NCBI GenBank assembly: GCA_963818725.1
Contig: CAWFTU010000002.1
Span: forward strand, 372,001 to 436,000
Direction: 5' to 3'
DNA from: DATFDN01 sp963818725
Lineage (GTDB): Bacteria; Pseudomonadota; Alphaproteobacteria; Acetobacterales; Acetobacteraceae
DNA: 64,000 bases
Of the stretch, positions 1 through 9,941 are shown one piece after another. The notes under the pieces are model-generated. The model saw only the letters and a list, made by a program, of their open reading frames with translations, did no database searches and was not told the origin of the DNA. The position numbers and the translations under genes are program-made. The first letter of the stretch is position 1. The number at the start of each line of letters is the position of its first letter.

Positions 1-415
1 CAAGGTTATGGGTTTTCCCAATGGGGCTGATACGGGTGCTCCGGCGCGCGGCTCGGTCCGCGGCAGCGATGCTGGCGGTTGGCACCATGTCGAGGCTGAC
101 CAGTCCTATGGCCGGACGATCGCGCCCGGCTTCTCGGGTGCTCCGGCCATCGCGGATGGTCCAGGTTGGCGGCTGCTCGGCATGGTCAACGTCACCAACC
201 CGGAGGAGCGCCGGGGCGTCCTGATCCCGGTCACGGCACTCATGCGTGCCTGGCCGCCACTCGCCGAACCTTATCGTGGCCTGGAAGCCTTCCGCGAGGA
301 GGACGCGCCCTACTTCTTCGGCCGAGAGCGTTTTGTAGACCTCTTATGGCGCAGCTTTATCAGATCCGGCTGCCATTACCTTGGATAGAAGCTGAGGGCC
401 ACCACGTCCTCGGAC

Positions 416-1500
416 ATGAAGCACGTGGACATGCGCAAGCTGGCTCCGGCGGCCCAGGAAGAAAGACGGCGACAGGTGATCGGCCTGCGCCAGAGCGGTG
501 CGAACTATGCGGCAATCGCCGCCCAGGTCGGGCTCAGCCAAACCGGCGTGTTCGACATCTGCAAGCGTTTTGACGCCCAGGGCGAGACGGGGCTGGTCAG
601 CGGCAAGCGCGGGCGCAAGCCAGACGAGCAGAAGCTGCTGACGACGGCACAGGAGAGGGAGATCCAGCGGCTGATCTGCCGCCGTGTGCCCGACGAGTTG
701 GGCCTGGACTTTGCGCTGTGGAGCCGGGCGGAGCAGCCGAAGGTTCCATGGACGCAGTCCATGGAATGGCTGCGGAGGGGGCGGTGGGTGCGCTCATCCG
801 CCGCCAGTATGGCGTGCGCCTGGCGGTGCGCACCACCGGCACGCACCTGGCACGCTGGGGCTTCACCGCGCAAAAGCCGCTGCGGCGGGCCCATGGGCAG
901 CAACCGGCAGCGGTGCGCGATTGGCTGCGCCGGGAGTATCCAGCGATTGTCGCCCGGGCCCGGCGGGCGCGTGGGGTGATCTTCTGGGGCGACGAGACCG
1001 GGCTGCGCGCCGAGGACGTGCGCGGTCGTTCCTACGCGCTCCCCGGCAAGACACCCGTCGTGCGGCCCAACCAGCGCCGCATCGGGCGGGGCCTGATCTC
1101 GGCGGTCAGCAACCGAGGCGAGTTGCGCTGGCAGGTGCTGGACGGCGCGATCAAGGCGCCGGTGCTGATCGGCTTCCTGCAACGCCTGATCCGTGATGCC
1201 GGGCGCAAGGTGTTCCTGATCCTCGACCGGCTGCCAGTGCACCGTTCGGCGGTGGTGCGTGAGTGGCTCGCCCGGCACAAGGCGCAGATCGAGGTCTCCT
1301 ACCTGCCGTCCCACAGTCCGGAACTCAATCCGGATGAAGGGCTGAATGCCGACCTCAAGCGGCACGTCACCCGCAAGGCGCCAATGCGCAGCAAACAGCA
1401 GCTCAAGCAGGCCGCCATCCGCCACATGCGTCGGCTGGCCAAGTCGCCCGCCCGGGTCCGCAGCTTCCTCCGCCAGAAGTCCATGCGCTATGCGGCATGA
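416..1500 (+). pseudogene. IS630 transposase, frameshifted by a 44-bp hairpin insertion
   Basis: The N-terminal part (416-733) holds helix-turn-helix sequence (LRQSGANYAAIAAQVGLSQ) and a KRGRKP linker. The C-terminal part (from about 778, a different frame) contains the DDE catalytic core: WGDETG, LILDRLPVH and LPSHSPELNPDEGLN. The frame changes because of a 44-bp insertion at 734-777; deleting it joins LWSRAE to GAVGALIRRQYG and gives a full-length transposase of normal layout. All three catalytic acids are present, so the damage appears limited to this insertion. As written the gene cannot make an intact enzyme unless frameshifting occurs. Confidence 0.85.
728..777. repeat. 44-bp palindromic insertion with 6-bp flanking duplication inside the transposase
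   Basis: The hexamer GCGGAG occurs at 728-733 and again at 772-777. Between them is a hairpin with outer arms GCAGCC (733-738) and GGCTGC (768-773), and perfect 10-bp inner arms TTCCATGGAC (744-753) and GTCCATGGAA (757-766) around a GCA loop. The insert length (44) is not a multiple of three and breaks the transposase frame. It looks like a tiny mobile palindrome or a hairpin-templated duplication; the origin is not known. Confidence 0.7.
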
Positions 1501-3157
1501 TTCAAGATAATGACAGCCGGATCTATAAGCGTCATCCGCTGACGCTGCTTCTCGGCCCGTCAGACGCCGGGAAATCATCTCTCATCAATGCAGGCTTCGT
1601 TCCCCGCCTGCGAGCCGAGCGCCGCTGGCGATTTCTCCGCTTCCGCCCCGGCGACCGGCCTATCACCCATCTATGCCGGAAGCTCGTGGCCGCCCTGAAG
1701 CCCGACATTGATACGCTCGCGCTGGCTGATGAGACGGCAAAGCGGCAAAAGGCCCTGGTCAGTGAGCCCGAGCAACTGCTGGCTTATGGGGAGGCCTGCC
1801 ATCAAGCCACCGGCTGCGGTCTGTGTGTTGTTGTCGATCAATTAGAGGAAACGTTCTCGCTCGCCCGGCCGACTAATCCCGACCAGCATCGGGCACTACT
1901 CAAGGCACTCGCCAGCCTGGCGGGTCAGTCTGCTTCCGCGTCGGTCAGGGTGGTCCTCGGAATGCGTTCCGATTTTCAGAGCCTCCTGCAGTCGGATGAG
2001 GATGCGGCGGCCCTCGTTGATGCGGTGAATGGGGAGCCGACAGTGATGCTGCGGCCCATGGTTCCCGCCGAGCGCCAGCGTGCCATCCAGGCCCCCCTCG
2101 ATGCGGCGCATCTCGACGTGGCGCTGCAGGACGGCCTGCTTGGTCAGATCATGGAGGACATTGCGAACAACCCTGACGCCCTCCCGCTGCTTGAGTTCGC
2201 ACTGACGGATTTATGGCAGCGAGTTCGAGATCAACCGCGATGGACGACGACTGACGCAGGCCGCCTACGACGAGATTGGGGGCGTGACGGGCGCCCTTGC
2301 TTGCCACGCGGACCAAGTCCTCGATGCGCTGAAGGCTGATGAGCGCCAAGTCCGGCGCCTATTCATGGAGCTTGTGCGAGTCACGGATACGACCGATCAG
2401 GACGCTCGGCGTCCGCGCTCGAAGGCCGAGCTGGATGCGCTTGACCCAACATTTTGGGCGCTTGCCCAGCGCCTCGCGGAGAAGCGCTTGGTCGTCGCGA
2501 TGGCCGAGGCTACCACGGCCGAGCCTGTCGTCGATGTCGTGCACGAGGCACTGTTCCGCCGCTGGGCCCGGCTCCGCGCCTGGATCGCCGAGGAGCGTGA
2601 TTTCCTACGCTGGCGGTAACGGCTCGATGAGCGACGGCGGGAGTGGGAGGCGGCGGGGCAGGATGCTCGGGAAATGCTGAACAGCCGAGCACTTGAGGAG
2701 GCCGAACACTGGCTGGAGAAGCGAGCCGACGCACTTAGCGAGCAACAGCGACAATTCGTTCAAGCCAGCCGGGATGCCGCAGACGTGCAGGCCATAAGGG
2801 AACATGCCGACCGGATCTGGAATCGGCTGGAATTCAACTCGTGGTTCGAGGTAGGCGAAGATGAATATGACGCCTTGTTGGAACTACAGCGTTCCGCCCC
2901 AGCGATCCGGCAGGAGTTCATGTTCGCCGCGTTGAGAGACGAGCCTCGGGCTCGCCGATTATGCCGGAACAGCGGGCTCGCGTTTCGAGCAGCCTTTGTC
3001 CTCGATGTGGAACAGGCCGCGAGCTTTGCAGCTAAGCTATCAGCATGGCTTGCTCGCCAGGAGCCACTCGGACCCGCGCGGGTGCAGGCGGTGCTGCTCA
3101 TGGCGCGTGAGATTCTTTTGGTTTGAATCCAAGCTTGCGCCGTCGGCACTTGTCTTC

Positions 3158-4365
3158 GCGACCGCCGCCATCGCAGAGACCACCGACTGGGGCCAGCTGC
3201 AGGCCTATGCGGAGGCGATCCAGGCCCTGGCCGGCCTTGCCGATGCCGCTACTGCGCGCACCGCCGCGACGGCCGTTGTTGGACAGGCGACCGCCGCCAT
3301 CGGAGGGACCACAGACTGGGGCCAGCTACAGGTCTGCGCGGGGGCGATCCAGGCCCTGGCTGACCTTGCCGATGCCGCTACTGCGCGCACCGCCGCGACG
3401 GCCGTTGTTGGACAGGCGACCGCCGCCATCGGAGGGACCACAGACTGGGGCCAGCTACAGGTCTACGCGCGGGCGATCCAGGCCCTGGCCGGCCTTGCCG
3501 ATGCCGCTACTGCGCGCACCGCCGCGACGGCCGTTGTTGGACAGGCGACCGCCGCCATCGGAGGGACCACAGACTGGGGCCAGCTACAGGTCTACGCGCG
3601 GGCGATCCAGGCCCTGGCCGGCCTTGCCGATGCCGCTACTGCGCGAGAGGCGATCGAGCGGGCGACCGCCGCCATCGCAGAGACCACCGACTGGGGCCAG
3701 CTGCAGGCCTATGCGGAGGCGATCCAGGCCCTGGCCGGCCTTGCCGATGCCGCTACTGCGCGCACCGCCGCGACGGCCCTTGTTGAGCGGGCGACCGCCG
3801 CCATCGGCGGGACCACAGACTGGGGCCAGCTGCAGGTCTACGCGGGAGCGATCCAGGCCCTGGCCGGCCTTGCCGATGCCGCTACTGCGCGCACCGCCGC
3901 AACGGCCGTTGTTGAGCGGGCGACCGCAGCCGTCGCAGGGACCACGGACGCAATCCATCTGCGGGGCTTTGGCGAGGCGATCCAAGCCCTGGCCGGCCTT
4001 GCCGATGCCGCTACTGCACGACAGGCAATCGAGGGGGCGACCGCAGCCATCGCAAAAACCGCGGGTGAAAGGCACCAATCGAGGATACTAATCGAGACGG
4101 ATGCCCGCGGCGCCCTTGCAAAGCTTAAGAAGTGGAGTCAGCTACGGGCGTACGCGGAGATGATTCAAGCCCTAGCCGGCCTTGCCGATGTCACCACCGC
4201 GCGACAGGTGATCGAGCAGGTGACAGCCGCCATCGTAAAAGCCACAGACTGGGACCAGCTACGGGCGTACGCGGAGATGATTCAAGCCCTAGCCGGCCTT
4301 ACCGATACCACCACCGCGCGCGCCGCCGCCACCGCTATTATCGAGGGGTCAGTGACCTTCTTTGA
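3158..4365 (+). repeat. Tandem 129/120-bp coding repeats (43/40-residue helical units)
   Basis: About nine to ten consecutive units occur in one frame. Each has the core TTDWGQLQ-YA-AIQALAGLADAATAR followed by a short variable linker. Units at about 3291, 3420 and 3549 are spaced exactly 129 bp and are almost identical at the DNA level. Other units lack three residues (40 aa), and the last ones (after 4060) are diverged, with an insertion near 4065-4110. The period and the Ala/Leu pattern suggest paired helices of HEAT or TPR-like solenoid type, as expected for the sensor part of a STAND protein. Near-identity of neighbouring units points to recent unequal exchange. Confidence 0.85.
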
Positions 4366-4731
4366 TCAGAAACGCTACCTACATCAGGATGCCTCGTTGA
4401 CTGAAACCATGCTTGCCATTCGCCGCGAGGTGCCCGGCGCGGCTTGGCTTCTTGCGGCGGTGGAGATGCTAAAGCATCCTTTGTGTGGCAGCAGCGAAAA
4501 TTTTAAGAACGTTGTAGCGGAGTATTGTGGGATGCCGGAAATGGCATCACGCAGTCTGTGGGACCTTGTTTCTTGGCTCGAAACGCATGAGCCTTGGCTC
4601 CCGCTCCGAACGCCGTTCCGGCCGGTCGAGGCAATTCTGAAGGACTTTGCTTATCTCCTGGAGCACGAACCTCCTCTGCCAGCGTCCTGAGCGCGCAGGT
4701 CAAGTATTTCCCCTACCGCACTCACCATCCA

Positions 4732-6289
4732 TCAGCCCCGCAGACGCTCCCCGATTACGCTCAGCGCCACATGCGCCGAACGCACCGCCCCTTCCTGCCA
4801 CCCATTGATCCAGGACAGATGCTCGCCTGCGAACAGGAACGGCCCGTCGCCATCGAGCAGCGCCTCGTAGTGGTGCGCGCGGGCCTCCGCGCTCCATTCC
4901 GCCCAGGCGCCCAGGCTGAAGGGCATCTTGGGCCAGGCGACTGTGATCCCTCGTCCGAGCCAGGTGCGGTATTGCGGATGCAGAACCTCGCCATCGGCGA
5001 GCGCGTCTTCCAGCCGCTGCTCGGGAGGCTTGGCGGCGAACGCCTCGCCCTCCTTCTGCGACCACATATAGGCGCCGACGAGCACGCCCTTTTTCTGCTG
5101 AAGCCCTGCCGTGGGGTACCGAGATCTGGGTGATGGGGCGGCTGGTCCAGGAGATGCCGCCGTAGATGCCGCAGTCGAGTTCCCAGAACCGCCGCTCCGC
5201 CTGAAAGGCCACCTTTCCGGCTGACACGTAATCGGAGGCGGCGATTGCCTCCCGGATGGGCGGCGCGAAGTCGTTGGGAATGGCGCGCAGGACGCTGAGC
5301 GGCATCGTGACAACCACCACCGGCGCCTCGGCCGCCTGCTCGGCGCCGGAGGCATCCTTCCACACAACACGGCCGCCTGTTTCGGTCCGGCGCAGCGCGG
5401 TGACTTCGGCGTTGTAGGTGATGCGCCCCCACAGCTTGCGCCCGAAGGCGGCGCCGATGCGGCCCATCCCCCCGATTGGCTGAAGCATGGTGGGCGCCAT
5501 GTTCGCGAGCTCGCCCCACTGCATCGGGCCTTGCCAGAACTCCGAGGCAAGGATGGCCTGGAAATCGAGCGGCGGGTTGGCGCGCCCCCCTTCGCCGACA
5601 CCGGGCGGCTCCGCCCAGCCGGCCCGGCTCGATCCGCGATAGACAAGGTCGCGGTCAAGGGCGCCGAAGGCGCGCAAGAAGGCGCGCAGGCGCTCCGCGT
5701 CCGCGGCGGACGCGGGCTGGTCGAGCGCCGCGCGCTGGGTCGCCTTGGCGGCCAGCTCGGCCACATAGCCGCGCGCGTCGTTCACCACCCGGCGGTTGAG
5801 CTGCGGCGCTCCCCCGAATGCCTTGTCGTCCTGCATCAGCGCGCCACGATTATCGTTGCACATCACCTCGAGCGGCACGCCCAGGGTGCGGCAGTAGGAC
5901 AGGATCGCCTCGTGGTGGTACGGGATGCGTGCCGGACCGGGATTGAAGTAGAGGTGCTCGGCGACGTTGAAACGGACTCGCTGGGCGCTGTCCGTCTCCT
6001 CGATCAGGTCGCCGGCGCGCAGCGTCCAGTTGCGCCCGCCCGCCCGGCCCCGCGCCTCCAGGATCAGCGGATCGAAGCCGGACGCGGCCAGCTCATAGCC
6101 GAGCACGAGCCCGGCGATGCCGGCGCCCACCACGATCACGCGCCGCCCGGCGCCGTTGGGCAGGGCGGGCGGGCCGACATAGGCGGCGGGCACGGGCAGC
6201 AGCCCCATCGCGGCCATGGTGCGATAGGCTGCCGCGATGCCGCCGGCGCGGCCGACACCGTGGATCAGGGCGCGGCGGGAGAAGCTCAT
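4732..6289 (-). CDS. Flavin-containing amine oxidase with Tat signal (frameshifted)
   Basis: FAD-dependent amine oxidases oxidatively deaminate amines or amino acids. The N-terminus has a twin-arginine-like signal (SRRALIHG followed by a hydrophobic stretch), so export is likely. The dinucleotide-binding motif is VIVVGAGIAGLVLGYELAASG at about residues 50-70, followed by LEARGRAGGR. The C-terminal FAD contact region is readable only in another frame (FAGEHLSWINGWQEGAVRSA). The reading frame changes near 5118-5126: TQIS leads in the first frame and RYPTAGLQQKKG continues in the second. A 1-nt indel or sequence error explains this. The start codon overlaps the recR stop by 4 bp (ATGA), so it probably belongs to the dnaX-ybaB-recR transcript. 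The substrate cannot be told. Confidence 0.8.
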
Positions 6290-6882
6290 TGCGCCGGCCG
6301 GCGGGCCCGCAGCGCCGCCGCCAGCGTGCCCTCGTCCAGCACGTCCAACGCGCCGCCGATCGGAACGCCATGGGCGAGGCGCGTGATGATCACCTTCAGC
6401 GGGCGCAGCCGGTCGGACAGCCAGTGGGCGGTCGCCGTGCCATCGACCGTCGCTCCCAGGGCCAGGATCACCTCGGCGACATCGCCCGCCTCGATCCGAG
6501 CCAGGAGCGGGCGTACGTTCAGGTCATCCGGCCCCACGCCGCCCAGCGCCGAGAGGGTTCCGCCCAGCACGTGGTAAAGCCCGCGATACACCCCGGCGCG
6601 CTCCAAGGCCCAGAGATCGCTGACGCCCTCCACGACGCAAATGGTGCTCCGGTCGCGGTGGGGATCGGCGCAGATCGCGCACGGGTCGCGGCTGTCGAGA
6701 TTGCCGCACAGCGCGCAACGCCGCACCATGCGCGCCGCCTCGGCCAGCGCGGCGGCGAGCGGCACCATCCGTGTCTCCGGCTCCTGCAACAGGCGCAGCG
6801 CGGCGCGGCGGGCGCTGCGCGGGCCCATGCCCGGCAGCTTGGCCAGCAAGCCGATCAAGCGTTCCACCTCGGGGCCGCCCAT
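6286..6882 (-). CDS. recR: Recombination mediator protein RecR
   Basis: RecR acts with RecO/RecF to load RecA on single-stranded gaps. At 198 residues the length is normal. The order of elements is standard: an N-terminal helix-hairpin-helix (LLAKLPGMGPRSARRAAL), a four-cysteine zinc site (CALCGNLDSRDPCAIC, about residues 57-72), and a Toprim domain beginning ICVVEGVSDLWALE. The C-terminal Walker B-like region (TRLAHGVPIGGAL) is also present. It lies downstream of ybaB and dnaX in the classic replication-repair operon, 110 bp from ybaB. Confidence 0.97.
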   Translation of the reverse strand: MGGPEVERLIGLLAKLPGMGPRSARRAALRLLQEPETRMVPLAAALAEAARMVRRCALCGNLDSRDPCAICADPHRDRSTICVVEGVSDLWALERAGVYRGLYHVLGGTLSALGGVGPDDLNVRPLLARIEAGDVAEVILALGATVDGTATAHWLSDRLRPLKVIITRLAHGVPIGGALDVLDEGTLAAALRARRPAQ

Positions 6883-6992
6883 AGGGGTTCGTCAGATCTC
6901 GGCCGCCATGAACCGGGACGTTGCCGTTCTCCCTTTGTCATGGGCGCAACGGGCGCGGGCATGACGGATCAGAATGCGCAAGTCCGAACTCC

Positions 6993-7319
6993 TTAAAACG
7001 GCAGCTTCATCCCCGGCGGAATTGGCAGCCCGGCCGTCACCTGCTGCATCTCCTCGGCCGCGCGCGCCTCGACCTTCCGCTTGGCGTCGGCGTGCGCCGC
7101 GACAATCAGGTCTTGCAGCATCTCGGCCTCCTGGGGGTCGATCAGCTTGGGATCGATCTTGACCCGGCGCAGCGCGCCCTTGCCGTTGAGCGTGACCACG
7201 ACGAGCCCGGCGCCGGCCACGCCGTCGGTCTCGGCGGCCTCGAGCTTGGCCTGCATCTCCTCCATCTTCGCTTGCATTTCCTGCGCCTGCTTCATCAGGC
7301 CAGCCAAGTTCTTCATCAA
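6993..7319 (-). CDS. ybaB: YbaB/EbfC family nucleoid-associated protein
   Basis: Small DNA-binding nucleoid-associated protein of 108 residues, the usual size. It begins MMKNLAGLMKQAQEMQAKME, the typical amphipathic first helix, followed by the beta-sheet signature GLVVVTLNGKGALRRVKIDP and a C-terminal helix ending GLPIPPGMKLPF. The ATG overlaps the dnaX stop codon (ATGA), so translation is coupled to dnaX. Gene order dnaX-ybaB-recR is conserved across bacteria. Confidence 0.96.
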   Translation of the reverse strand: MMKNLAGLMKQAQEMQAKMEEMQAKLEAAETDGVAGAGLVVVTLNGKGALRRVKIDPKLIDPQEAEMLQDLIVAAHADAKRKVEARAAEEMQQVTAGLPIPPGMKLPF

Positions 7320-9155
7320 TCCTGCTCCATTTCGTCGGCGGGTTCGGCGTCCGGGGGCGCGAAGTCCGGCATGTCGGGCGCGGCCGGGAGACCGTAATAG
7401 TCGGCGTTCGCGTCGTGCACCGCCTCGATGCGCGCGCCGGGGAACGCTTCCAGGATCGCGCGCACCAGCGGGTGGTCGGCGGCGGCGGCGCGGCGCCCGG
7501 CATCGGCGGCGTTGCCCTGCTCGGCAAGTGTCGACTCTCCGGCCGCGGAGGACAAGGCGATCGTCCAGCGCGTACCCGTTGCCTGATGCAGGAACGCCGC
7601 CAAGCGTGGCGCGAAGTCCCTGGGCGCGGCCGGCTGCGGACGGATCTCAATTACCGGAGGCGCGAAGCGGACCAGGTGGACCGAGTGCAGCAGGTGCGCG
7701 TGCAGCAGCGCCTCCCGCCGCTCGGCCAGCAGCGCGGCGACATCGCGCAACGCGGCCAGAACCGGCGCGGCGGGGTGGGCGGCGGGCTCCGCGATCCGCA
7801 ACGCGGCTGGCCCGGCGGCGGCGCGGACTCCGCCCGAGCCTGGCCCGGTGGCACTGGCCAGGGCGGCAGGCGCGTCCGGGGTTTCGGTCAGGCGGCGTAC
7901 CAGCTCGCCCGGCGTGGGCAGGTCGGACACATGGCAGAGTCGGACCAGCACCATCTCGGCGGCGGCGCGGCGGTCCGGCGCGGCCTCGACCTCGCCTATG
8001 CCTTTCAGCAGCATCTGCCAGGTGCGCGCCAGGGTCGGGACGGAGAGCCGGTCGGCCAGCGCCGCGCCGCGCGTGCGCTCGGCTTCCGGCAATTCGGGAC
8101 CGTCACGCAGGCCGGGGATGGATTTCAGCCGTGTGATCGTGTGCAGCAGCTCGAGCAGGTCGGCGAGCATGACGCCGAGATCGGCGCCGCGCTCGTGCGC
8201 GCGCTCCGTCACCTCCAGGGCGGCGGCGGGTCGGCCCGCCATCACCGCCTCCAGCAGGTCGAACACCGTCTCGCCGTCGGCCAGGCCCAGCATGTCGGCG
8301 ACCTGGGGCGCGGTCACGCCGACCTCGGCGCGGGCGATCGCCTGGTCGAGGAGCGAGAGCCCGTCGCGCACCGAGCCGTCGGCGGCGCGGGCGATCAGGT
8401 CGAGCGCCGCCGGCTCCGCCGCCACGCCCTCGGCCGCCGCGATGCGGGCGAAGTGCGCCGACAGCTCGGCAACGCGCACCCGGCGCAGGTCGAAGCGCTG
8501 GCAGCGCGAGAGGACGGTGATCGGCACCTTGCGCGGGTCGGTGGTGGCGAAGACGAACTTCACATGCGCCGGCGGCTCCTCCAGCGTCTTGAGCAGCGCG
8601 TTGAAGGCGTGGCGCGACAGCATGTGGATCTCGTCGATGACGAAGACCTTGGCGCGCGCCTGCATCGGGCGGAACCGCGTCGCCTCGATGATCTCGCGCA
8701 CGTCATCGACGCCGGTGCGCGAGGCGGCGTCCATCTCCAGCACGTCGGGGTGCCGGTCGGCGAGGATCGCCGTGCAGTTGGCGCAGACGCCGCAGGGGTC
8801 GGCGGTCGGGCCGCCGGTGCCGTCCGGGCCGATGCAGTTGAGGGCGCGGGCGATGATGCGGGCCGTAGTGGTCTTGCCGACGCCCCGCACCCCGGTGAGC
8901 ATGAAGGCGTGCGCCACGCGGCCGAGCGAGAAGGCGTTGCGCAAGGTGCGCACCATGGCCTCCTGCCCGATCAGGTCGTCGAAGCGAGTTCGGCCGGTAT
9001 TTGCGCGCCAGCACCCGGTAGGGGGTGGCGTGCGGCGCGGGCTTGGCATCGCCGAACAGCCCCGGGCCGGGCGGGGGAGGAGGGGCGTCCTGTGCTGGAT
9101 CGTCCTGGAACAGGCCGGACATGCGGCGTTCGAACCTAGCCGCCGCGGCGGCCAC
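7316..9155 (-). CDS. dnaX: DNA polymerase III subunits gamma and tau (one frameshift near the N-terminus)
   Basis: DnaX is the clamp-loader ATPase of the replicative polymerase. Visible are Walker A (GVRGVGKTTTA), a zinc-binding module (CGVCANC), Walker B/DEAD-type (VFVIDEIHMLS), sensor 1 (FVFATTDPRKVP) and the arginine-finger region (LSRCQRFDLRR). The tau-like C-terminal region is Ala/Pro-rich. The first about 50 residues (ending PYRVLARKYRPN) lie in a different frame from the rest (RFDDLIGQEAMVRTLRNAF). The switch is at about 8990-8996 and one extra T explains it. Because dnaX is essential and this is not the site of the E. coli programmed frameshift, a sequence error is likely. The start at 9155 is tentative; MSGLFQDDP, 11 codons downstream, is an alternative. 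Confidence 0.92.
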
Positions 9156-9173
9156 CTTTCAGGAATTGCGGGG

Positions 9174-9272
9174 TGGGAGGCCGGTACGGCGACCCGAGCG
9201 GAAACTCGCTGCGGCTGCTTCCTTCCGGACCTGACCGGGTTGGCAAGGCGCCCGTCCGCCGCCGACCTCCCA
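9174..9272 (-). ncRNA. ffs: Signal recognition particle 4.5S RNA (small bacterial type)
   Basis: Read on the minus strand, the conserved domain IV core appears as GGTCAGGTCCGGAAGGAAGC followed by AGCCGCAGCGAGTTTCC, containing the asymmetric loop and GGAA tetraloop bound by Ffh. The terminal stem is visible: TGGGAGG at the 5' end (9266-9272 in reverse) pairs with CCTCCCA at the 3' end (9174-9180). The length is about 99 nt. It sits just upstream of dnaX, a common location in proteobacteria. Confidence 0.95.
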
Positions 9273-9383
9273 CGCCTGCATTAGCGCTTCGCGGGGCGGG
9301 GGGCAACAGAGTTGGTGCGGTCGCCCAGTTTGCGTTTCGCGGCGGCGGCTTTCCTTTAGCGGGGGGCCGCCAGATGTTGGCGC

Positions 9384-9848
9384 ATGCAGACGCATGACAG
9401 CTTCAAGCGGGTGAACGGCCCCTGGCCCGGCGTTCCCGAGGCGCGGCGGCGGGTCATGCAGGCCAACAAGTGCCGGGACACCGCGCCCGAGCTGCTGGTA
9501 CGCCGGATGCTGCACCGGATGGGCTACCGCTTTCGCCTGCATCGTCGGGACTTGCCCGGCCGCCCTGACCTCGTCTTCCCCGGCCGCCGGGTTGTGGTCC
9601 AGGTCCACGGCTGCTTCTGGCACCAGCACCCAGGCTGCCGCCATGCCCGTGTGCCCAAGTCCAGGCAGGAGTACTGGGTTCCGAAATTGGCCCAGAACGC
9701 CGAGCGCGACCACGACAACGAACGGCGCCTCGCGGAAATGGGCTGGCGCGTCCTGGTTCTGTGGGAGTGCGAGCTTGTCGATCCGGGCGCGGTCGCGCGG
9801 CGGGCCGAACGCGTCCTTGGTCGCGCGGGGAGAGACGGGGCAGGGTGA
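9384..9848 (+). CDS. vsr: Very short patch repair endonuclease Vsr
   Basis: Vsr nicks DNA beside T:G mismatches that arise from deamination of 5-methylcytosine made by a Dcm-type methyltransferase. The 154-residue protein has the family hallmarks: CRDTAPELLVRRMLHRMGYRFRLH, DLPGRPDLVFP with the catalytic Asp, VVVQVHGCFWHQHPGC with the zinc-binding Cys/His residues, and the closing WRVLVLWECEL. It is normal in length and intact. No cytosine methyltransferase or restriction gene is present in the window, so this copy is an orphan. It opens a patch of accessory genes between the 4.5S RNA and nudC. Confidence 0.95.
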   Translation: MQTHDSFKRVNGPWPGVPEARRRVMQANKCRDTAPELLVRRMLHRMGYRFRLHRRDLPGRPDLVFPGRRVVVQVHGCFWHQHPGCRHARVPKSRQEYWVPKLAQNAERDHDNERRLAEMGWRVLVLWECELVDPGAVARRAERVLGRAGRDGAG

Positions 9849-9941
9849 GTTCGGCGGGGCGCCGAAGCGGCCCTTGCGTTGAAAAGGCAGAACTGGGACT
9901 TCCCGCTGCGCGCGCACGTTTCTCAACGGCTTGCCAAATGG

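Larger units (their letters stand above)
360..1525 (+). mobile_element. IS630-family insertion sequence (1166 bp) with TA target duplication
   Basis: Terminal inverted repeats are visible: AGATCCGGCTGCCATTACCT from 362 on the left, and the right end read in reverse gives AGATCCGGCTGTCATTATCT, so about 25 bp match with few differences. The element is flanked by TA at 358-359 and 1526-1527, the target duplication typical of IS630/Tc1-mariner elements. Removing 360-1527 restores an open reading frame of the STAND gene around it. It carries one transposase gene, itself broken. Confidence 0.9.
1..4690 (+). pseudogene. Decayed trypsin-like / nSTAND1 NTPase / helical-repeat conflict gene, split by IS630
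   Basis: The 5' end lies outside the window. The first part (to 358) carries a trypsin-type serine motif (GFSGAP) and then the nSTAND1 entry sequence (YRGLEAFREEDAPYFFGRE). After the IS630 element the same gene resumes with Walker A (GPSDAGKSS, about 1551-1577) and a Walker B-type CVVVDQLEE. Removing the IS and one TA joins the halves in frame as LLWRSF-KRHP. Further decay is visible: a frameshift near 2220 (LTDLWQ into RRLTQAAYDEIGG), an in-frame TAA at 2617-2619 inside RWR-stop-RLDERRREW, and a frameshift between about 3105 and 3140 before the repeat array. The C-terminal part holds 40-43-residue repeats and a unique tail ending at 4690. STAND proteins of this type act as ligand-triggered defence switches in which the repeats sense and the protease domain is the effector. 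That role is inferred from family knowledge; this copy is almost certainly dead. Confidence 0.85.

Noticed and set aside
3158..4365. CRISPR-like array
   Set aside because: Units of 129 bp are nearly identical along their whole length with no spacers, and encode protein repeats in one frame.
8980..9010. Programmed frameshift for a short DnaX product
   Set aside because: The break is close to the N-terminus inside the first conserved segment, not at the gamma/tau site; it would abolish all products.
7415..9284. Long plus-strand frames opposite dnaX
   Set aside because: They are shadows of dnaX caused by GC bias; low-complexity Arg/Gln/His-rich products with no motifs.
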